This document shows positions 56,141 to 64,000 of a stretch of DNA of 64,000 nt, piece by piece. Position numbers and translations under genes: made by a program. The DNA comes from Serinus canaria (lineage: Eukaryota > Chordata > Aves > Passeriformes > Fringillidae): positions 47,037,935 to 47,101,934 of the forward strand of contig NC_066317.1 of the NCBI RefSeq assembly GCF_022539315.1, given 5' to 3'. A model generated the notes under the pieces. It saw only the letters and a program-made list of their open reading frames with translations. It searched no databases and was not told where the DNA came from. Within the stretch, counting starts at the first letter, position 1, and the number at the start of each line of letters is the position of its first letter.

Positions 56141-58148
56141 TACATTGACATTGGCTATTTGAAAACACTTCTCAGGAAAGGGGTAGTGAACTGCTGCAGG
56201 TAAATTAAGTAGATGCTAGAAAGCTATAAATTCTGATTATTCTTAAAGTCAAAAACTTCAAAGCTTTAGCTTTATGTTGTCTTTTTACTTACATCACTGT
56301 GTCCTATCAGAATGGAAACAATTGCTTCAGGATAAAGTTTCTTGTAGGACTTTCTGGCCCAAGTTCAAATCCATAGAATTTTTAAATATGCCACAGTTAA
56401 GAGAGTATCTGAAAGAGTAATCAAACCACTTCTTGGACAGCAATAAGTAGTTGTTGATCACATGTTGCTTGAAGAAAGGACTGTCACAAATTTAGAAAAT
56501 CGCCACTGTTTAAAATAATTTTTATTGTCAATCTTTAGAGAGATCCTGGTGCTGTCTCTCATAAAGGTGACAGACTGCCTTGGATTTCTTTGGGTTTCTC
56601 TCCATTTTGATGGTTTTAATCAGTGTTTAGTTCCTTTATTGTGGCGTATTTTTTTAGCTGCTGATTTTCAGCTTCTATATTTTTCCCCTAGCATAGCTTA
56701 AATCAATTTATGCAGCAACTGCAAAAATGTTGAAGAGGATTATTTTGGTAGCCTTTTTTACTATTAAAAAAATAATGCTAAAGGAAATATGAACAATATG
56801 GAGTTACTTGTTAGCAAAACACTGCATAATGGAAGCATATCATAAATACAAAGTAGTTAATTATTAGGGTGTTTCAACAGTTTACATTTTTTCCTTCTTG
56901 AAATTTTAATGTGAGAATAGAACATGAGGTGCTAGTAACTGGGATTATAAAAAAAAAAGTGTTGGATATTCCTCTTGCTTTCCCCACATTACTGAAAAGA
57001 TTGCTGAAGTGATTTAGCTGAAGTGCTTTTAAAAATTCCCTTATGACAACAAACTAAAACAGAAATATTGTTTGCTTTGACTGACACCTAGTAGTTAAAT
57101 ATAGATACATGATCATAGGGAAGCAGCATAATAAGAAGATCTTAAGTAAGTTCTTGTGTCAATTGCAGGTTGTCAAAACACTCAGTAGCAATGAAATTGT
57201 GTCAGTTATGCCTAGTAATATGTTTTCTTCTCCAAAGTTATTCTTTAGGTGGGGCACATGTTGTTAAGGCATAGTGTATTTCCATCACTGTTTATTGCAA
57301 TGGAGGGATTGGGCAGATTGGTCCAGATAGCCTTGTTATGAGCTCACCTACATCCACTTAGAGAACATCTGGATGTCCTGATGGTGTCAGCTGGTCTGTC
57401 CCTCTGTGTCCACATTAAATATAAATCAAAACTCAAGTGGCACGGTGAACAAAACCCTTTGGCTTGTGTGGTGTGAACTTTCAGTCATTGATGTAGCTTG
57501 TATTCTAGAGAGGGTTTTGTTCAGGATGGTACAGAATATCTGTACCAGCAATACATCAAACTCTATTCCTGCAGTTCTGGAAAGACGTTGGCAACAGTGT
57601 TAATCAAGTGTTTAACATTCTGGATCATAACGGCCGTAATATAGAGATTACAACAAGTTGTAGAAATGCTAAATAATAGAAAGGTGTTTATAATCACTGG
57701 TCTTTATGAGGGCTCTGCAACTTTTGTAATTTTATCCAATCTATGCTCCATTGGTTCATGTCATGTGTACTTAACTTCATCTGTACAAAGCTGGTCCAAG
57801 CGAAACAGGTCAAATTCTTTGCATGTTCATTGAACAATTGTAGGTGATTTCACAAGGCATAAAACAAAGGAAGCTGGGGCTGCATCAAAGGAATGTTTGG
57901 AAGACGAGAAAATCTCCAGCTTGTACCCAAAGTGGCAAAATCCCAAAATTTCTGATTTTCTGGTCTTGCAGATTGCTATGTTACAATGCTTTCCATATGA
58001 CATGATTTAGAGAATCAAGTCTTGAAACTGCAAATTTGCAGTGAAATGTGTACCATTAAATACTGTAGAATTTTAATTTCCCAGAGTTACACCAAATGAG
58101 GCTGCTGGGACTCAGGGCTCTGCTGAGTTTGTCTGACATGATGCAGTA

Positions 58149-58159
58149 CCATCTAGTGG
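58149..58159 (-). promoter_or_regulatory. CTCF-like motif, reverse
   Basis: The minus strand reads CCACTAGATGG, continuing TACTG where the consensus prefers CAG or CGC, so it is weaker than the site 215 bases downstream. The two point away from each other. Confidence 0.3.
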
Positions 58160-58364
58160 AATCCATTGCAGCCTATCAGCTCAGGGATTTTCCTTAAAAG
58201 GGAGGTTTTCTGTGCTTTGCCATAAAATGATGAATGTTATGAATGTCATGAATCGGTATTCAAAACTGATGGAAGTCAATGGAATTTCTTCTGCCTTTTT
58301 GTAAATGCTCTATTTTTTTTTTCCCTTTCTATTTTTCCTCTTTCTTTGTTATATTGATTTTCCA

Positions 58365-58377
58365 CACTAGATGGCAG
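58365..58377 (+). promoter_or_regulatory. CTCF-like motif, forward
   Basis: CACTAGATGGCAG matches the core of the vertebrate CTCF consensus (CCASYAGRKGGCRS) except at its first, flanking base, which is A rather than C. It is in KCTD8 intron 1, about 14.5 kb from exon 1. Occupancy is unknown. Confidence 0.45.
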
Positions 58378-60750
58378 TGCCTTAGCAGTAGTCCATGACA
58401 GGGGAATTGATTTAATTTATCCAGAGGGGAAGAAATCCTTCTGTTTCATGTTTCCTTCTACATACATAGCTTAAAGAATTGCAGGTGGGAGACTGGAGTT
58501 TGATGAGCCACATACGGATGGGCAAAGGAAAATGCTAATTTTTTTTTTCCTTTTCCTTTGTACAAATGGAAGTCTATTCAAGCTGATCGAACCAGGCTTG
58601 AGTTGGCTGGATGTGAGATGAACTGGGGCTGTCTTTCAGTGCTGTCCCCAAGGAATTACACTCATGGAAACTTCAAGTGAAAAGCTGTATTGAGTTAGAG
58701 CTGAGAGTGTAGCCAGACTCTGAGCAGATTGCCTCACAGTTTTAAACCATATGTTGTCTATACTGAGAAATCAGTGAGAGAAAACACAGCTTCTTTCTCT
58801 TTCCAAGAAAACCAAGTGCTGGAGAGCTGAGAGGTGCTGGGGTGCACCTACGTATTGCTGTTTTAGTGCTGGAAAAGTGCTGGGGCTCATAATTCCATCT
58901 ATGACCTGGGATGCAATCCTGGATTGTGTGTTAGTTGAAAGACTGGAAGTTTGCTGACTTGTAGTATTTTAACTAAAAGATTATTGGAATGAGGATTGAG
59001 GGACACCATGATTAGAAACAAATGGGCTCTGGAAGAGTAAATGTGGCAGTAATAGGTGAAGGCTAAAAGCTGGAAGTTAGTAGTTGGAGTTCAATTTTAA
59101 ATGAGTAAACAATGTTCAAAATTTATGGATGAGGCCCTTGAAAACAGAGGGTTATTAAAGCAAGCATCTGTCTCTATTGTTCATATTTTCAACCTTCTTG
59201 AAAGAAAACCTCCAGTTAATGCTCTGAAAAGAGGGGACAGAAGTTTTTAAAACAATAAACAGCAAGAGATTCTGCAGTGAAGACAAAAGAAATAGACATA
59301 TCATTATCAGGAGAAATTAAATATCTTACAAGAGTAGGGAAAAAAAGAAGACACCTGACATAGGATTGATTGACTGTATGAGGAATAGATGAAAGGAAGA
59401 AAGTATAAAAGCACCTGAAAAAAACCCCAAAAATTAGAAAGCCAAGAGCTGTCAAAGACATTTTCTCTTTGTAAAATTTATGAAGACTGTTCTCCTTGTA
59501 TGGTTTGTTCAAAAATAAGATGGTTTCAAGTTTCTGTCCAATTTATACTTCACAAAGGAAAATTTGATGCAATACCTTCACCTTTTTCATTGGAGTTAAA
59601 CATTTAAAAATCTGGAAGGCTCTTGCCTGAGGCTGGGAAGCATACTGCCATGAATATTTTCTTAAAGAAAATTTAGCTTAACTTGGTGGCTCCAGGGACC
59701 TCACTGCATGCATTTTCTGCCTTATTTATTCAGTTTGTTTTTTTTTTTTGTTTTTTTTTTTTTGCTACATCCTTCCTGAATGAGCTGGATAAAGCCAAAT
59801 TGAAATACAGGAAAACAAATTTTCTCTTACTTTTTTTACTGGCTCTGCCATAGCTGAAATTTCATTAATACTGCTGGAAGGAAGGCAGGCCAAATAGATG
59901 TTTATCTGTCTTCCACTGCAGCAGTCACAGAAACAGAATATTTTTTCAAAATATGCTGCTATTTGCTGTCATTTTTTGCATGTCACAGAAAGTGATAGTC
60001 CTGTCTGTAATTTATTACATAACTCTGCCAGAGCAGAAGATGCAGATGGCTTACTATAAAAATGCAATTCAAATTATAATTGATAGTACTGCTTCGATGA
60101 TTCCTTGCTAGTGAGGGGAAGCAACAAATGGTTCTAAGTCGGAGTTTGGTGTGGGAAAATGAGCCTTAGTCTTGGGGCTGTTAAGTGGGAGGTAGAAGTT
60201 GCCAGTTCTTTAAATCAGAGAGAACAAATGATTGAATATAGACTTCCCACCTCCCAGATGAGTTTTCTAACTGCCAGGTTGGATTGTCAAGGGATGTACT
60301 TATTCCTTTTGCAACAGGTATTTTTTTCTTTCTGAATTTGAATATAAATATCTTCCCTCAGAGATTTTCATAAAACAGAAACTTGACTTCCAATTAGGCT
60401 TCTTCACATCAGTAGAAAGAATGACACAGAGTTTGAGAAAAAAATATTTATATGGACAGTATTATGCAGAAATTTGAACTTGGGGATGTTACTTGTTGAT
60501 TGCTTTTGTGTTCTGTCGTGGTTGGTTCTCTTTCATCTTGAGGTGGATGGTAAAACTGGGACTTTCCCTTGGTACAAGGAGTTTCACTCTTCCCAAGTAC
60601 ACAGTTTTAAAGACTGGATTGTAGAAAGTATTCAAGTATTCAAGAGGCAGGGAGGCCCACTGGATACCTGTAGCCATTCTGTAGCCATGTTCCCCTTCTT
60701 TTTTTAATCAGGGATGCCCAGCACTTTGCCAAACAGAAGGAACTGTCTTC

Positions 60751-60770
60751 TTTTTTTTTTTTTTTTTTTT
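60751..60770 (+). repeat. Poly-T tract, 20 nt
   Basis: This is a T homopolymer in KCTD8 intron 1. A similar interrupted T-rich stretch occurs at about 59739-59763. Confidence 0.9.
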
Positions 60771-61544
60771 GTTCATGCACTCTGAGAGAAGTTGACTCTA
60801 ATAGAAGATTTTTATCTTGCTCACGTGTTCTGAATGAATCTGAAGAACCGAGGAATGCCAGGATACTTCAAACCACCCAAATGATTTGTCTTTACTCATA
60901 TTCATGATTTAATTGAAAGCAGGAGGTTTGTCTTCAAGAATTGGATTTTGTAAGCATAAGGATTACCCTTGTTTGTTAAAGGTAAACACTTCTCATTAAA
61001 ACTTCTATTTCCTCAAAAATCATTGTGCTCTTCTCGATTGTTTCCTTGGGTTTACTCTGGCTGTGTTCCTGAAAAACAAACCCAGACAGAATGCCAACTC
61101 TGTCCAGTTCTGGTAATCAGGCACTCACAAAGAAAACATTCAAGATGTTCTCTTTAGCTAGTACTGCTTATGGGTTTGTACTGCTGCTTCCCCTTCCCAC
61201 TATTTCATTGGCCTCCTTCCGATTCCCAAAATGTAACTTCACCACAGGAACAAGAGCACTGCCACTCATGCCAAATTAATGTTAGCACTTCTCACTGCAG
61301 CTTTTATGCCATGCCCTTGCTCAAGTTTTGTAGATTGCACTTGAATTACTCCATCCATTGCCTGGAAGATATCCTTCTGACTCACTGGACTTCGGAGAAG
61401 CATCTTAATCATAATCTTAATCAATTTTGAATGGCTTTGCTTGTCAGATTCTCTTCCAAAATACTCATTAAGTACTCCTGCTGTCTTCCTGATTTTTCCT
61501 CCTCTCCCCTACTGGGACATATACAGCTTCCTTGCTTCTCTTGC

Positions 61545-62005
61545 CATTACAGAAGGATTTGCATTGGAAGTGACCTTAATGAGCAGGGACACCTTTCACT
61601 AGATCAGATTGCTCAAAGTCCCCTCCAGTCTGGCCTTGAACATTTCCAGGGCTGGGGAATCCACAACTTCTCTGGGCAACCTGTTCCAATGCCTCACCAT
61701 CCACACAGTGCAAAAATTCTCCTCAATATCTCACCCTTATCTAACTATACCCTCATTTACTTTAAAGCCCTTCCCCCATGTCCTCTCATTGCATGTTCTT
61801 GTGGAAAGTCCCTTTCCAGCTCTCCTGCAGAGAGGGAGAGGGACTCTGCAGGAGTCTAGTACTAGAAGGATCTGTAAGGTTTTCCCTGGAGCCTTCTCTT
61901 CTCCAGGCTGAACAGCCCAAACTGTCTCAGCCTGTCCTTCTACAAGAGGTCCTCCAGCCCTGTGATCAGCTTGGTTCTGGACTTGTTCCAACAGGCAATA
62001 AGGCC
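61545..62005 (-). mobile_element. CR1 LINE 3' fragment, well preserved
   Basis: On the + strand the complement of the avian CR1 3' region is followed almost continuously: CAGGGACACCTTTCACTAGA, GCTCAAAGTCCCCTCCAGTC, TCTCTGGGCAACCTGTTCCA, GGAGCCTTCTCTTCTCCAGG and GAACAGCCCAAACTGTCTCA. It is the clearest CR1 in the window by percent match, lacks coding sequence, and lies antisense in KCTD8 intron 1. Confidence 0.9.
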
Positions 62006-64000
62006 ACTAAAACCTTGATGAGACACTTAAAAGGGCTTACTTTTCTTTACATATTCTGAGTTAGAGAAAAACCAACAAGAAACTCTCAAGAGGTCAAAAC
62101 AACAAAAAAAGCCTTTACGTGCAACTTAGAAAATCAGAGAACTTTGGCAAAAGCTTTTGAGCAACGTTCAATCAACTTAAAACATTCCACAGAACATTAG
62201 ATTAGCCCATTAAATGTAAGGAAACTCCAAGCCTATCTGACTTTAGATTTCTCAAAATGTTACTCAGAATTCTGGGAAGAGGTAATTAGAAAAAGACAGA
62301 AAAGGTACAGAAAAGAACAAACATTAACTACCACTCATGATTCCAGTTGTGTTCAGCTGATAGAAATTCCAAGAGGAAGGAGGATAAAGATGTACAGGAT
62401 GAGGTTGGCTTCCTGGGCTGTGAATGTTTGTTGCTGGGTCATGTTGGTCATACTCCTCTTCAGAGGCTTAAAAATTAATTCATTTTGCTTTCCACTGTGA
62501 AACTGTTTTTGTTTTACATTTCTTTTTACAGTTTTGGGGGCTTTTGTGTGCATTTTGGTGTTTTTGTTACTGTTAATTTAAAAAATTCTGTTTCCTTATA
62601 CAATTTCTTCTGACTGAAATATGTTGTTCCACCAGCAGTTGAAGACTGTGGCATTTGTGCATTTGGTCCATTCTATCACATTTCATTTCATTTGTAGCAA
62701 AATTAAAACCTTCAGAATACATCAGCTTTGGTTGTTTCTTAATTGTCTTTGTTTTCTCATTTCCATCATGCCACACATATGGAAAACAGCTGGTTCCCTT
62801 GTTGGCATTCCTTAACTGTTACTTCCTACAGTCACATGCTGGTCTAAATAAATGCAAACTCTTTGGGTGGCACAATAGAAAAAAGAGATTGGTATTTTCT
62901 TTATAAAATGCCATGCTTCTTTCTTTTTCTTTCAATTCATTTTTTTGATAGGGGCTGAATTACATAATTTCACTGTTTATGCTGTCCTAATTTATTGCAT
63001 TTTATGACTAAAATTCTGCAGCATACCCAGAATTATTCACTACTTTTGTCTGCTGCTCTAGATACAAATCCTCAGTTCATCCAGAAAAAATTGAGTTGTT
63101 TGCTAGAGAGAAGATTCAGATTCAACTGGAGAAGTGAGAAACTTCTTCTGTAGTCTGCAGAGCTCTGTGACCACGTTCTGCTGGGGGATCTACAACAATA
63201 GCCAGATTAGCATTTCTCACACTGTCATTTCAGCTGCCCTGGGTTATTCACAGTCAGTAAACTTGGTCAGCAGCTTGTGCAGGTCCCTCACTGATGGTAA
63301 GGACACTTTCTCATCAGATGCAGCCACTTCTCCAAAAAATTCCAAAGGGAGATTATGGGCAGCAAGATACCTTGGGATGTCCAGGTTCCCACCAAGCCAG
63401 CTCTCTGGTGAATGCTTTCTTGCAGGTGCCTGCACCAGCTGAGTCAAGGCAAGTTTGGCCCTCTAGTTTCCCCTGCAGGCTGTGGCTACTATTGCAATCT
63501 GTGTAGGGGTCTTTTTTGTTTATTTAGCAAATGGCTGTTTCCTTCAAGTGTGGAGCAGTTGTGTCACTTTTTTAATGTGAAGACCTGAGGATTGGCACAG
63601 CATGCTGCTCAAAAGTTGGTGCATGGGGTAAATTGTGGCTGGCCTTGCAGTACACAAGTAATAAAGCTCTATGCATTTTTATTTCTTAAGACACACACAC
63701 ATACAAAAAGTAGGCAAATTATTAAATAACAGCTAATAAGATGTTGGACTCTGTACTTTTTTTCCCTTTTTTTGGGCTTTTTGCCTCATTTCAGAAAGTC
63801 ACCAGAATTGATGTAAGTGTGCTGTCTAATGATTGGAGCAAAATTACTGAGGTAGATGTCCTTCCCACTGTTAGAGGCAATAACTTACAAAACTGAAATG
63901 TAATAGTATCTTTGCTAATATTGCTACATCATTATGTAGTGAGTTTTCTTATCTTTAAAACAGTTTCTAAGAAATAAAATGGGAAAATGGCCAATTTTAC

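Noticed and set aside
61822..61854. Perfect 11-bp inverted repeat CTCCTGCAGAG/CTCTGCAGGAG
   Set aside because: It lies inside the CR1 3' fragment and looks like a small local change in a decaying element rather than an independent structure.

Overview
The window looks like bird nuclear DNA: AT-rich, non-coding sequence with scattered CR1 LINE remnants, no visible SINE families, and one GC-rich CpG island carrying a vertebrate neuronal gene. CR1 fragments with this wording in their 3' regions are typical of birds. I cannot rule out another sauropsid from sequence alone.

The only protein-coding exon I can support is exon 1 of KCTD8, on the + strand at 43057-43900. It encodes residues 1-281: a short N-terminus, the BTB/T1 tetramerisation domain and the H1 domain. 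It ends at a GTAAGT donor in phase 1, the same split point as in mammalian KCTD8. KCTD8 is an auxiliary subunit of the GABA-B receptor. Its second exon (C-terminal H2 region) was not found in the remaining 20 kb, which fits the very long intron known for this gene in mammals.

Layout. 1-42.45 kb is upstream intergenic sequence. It holds three CR1 remnants, one of them with an inverted 5' segment (about 33985-34925), a near-perfect 49-bp-arm hairpin at 21928-22032, small tandem duplications, homopolymer tracts, and a POU/SOX-like motif cluster near 10.33-10.46 kb. 42.55-44.43 kb is the CpG island, with a 74-nt all-purine tract and a G-quadruplex-type run just before the start codon. 43.9-64 kb is intron 1. 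It contains a putative solo LTR (45987-46392), two CR1 3' fragments and a pair of oppositely oriented CTCF-like motifs near 58.15 and 58.37 kb.

There is no operon-like or multi-gene system here. The points most worth checking are the template-switch-like hairpin, the inverted CR1, and an in-frame upstream ATG that could extend KCTD8 by 158 residues.
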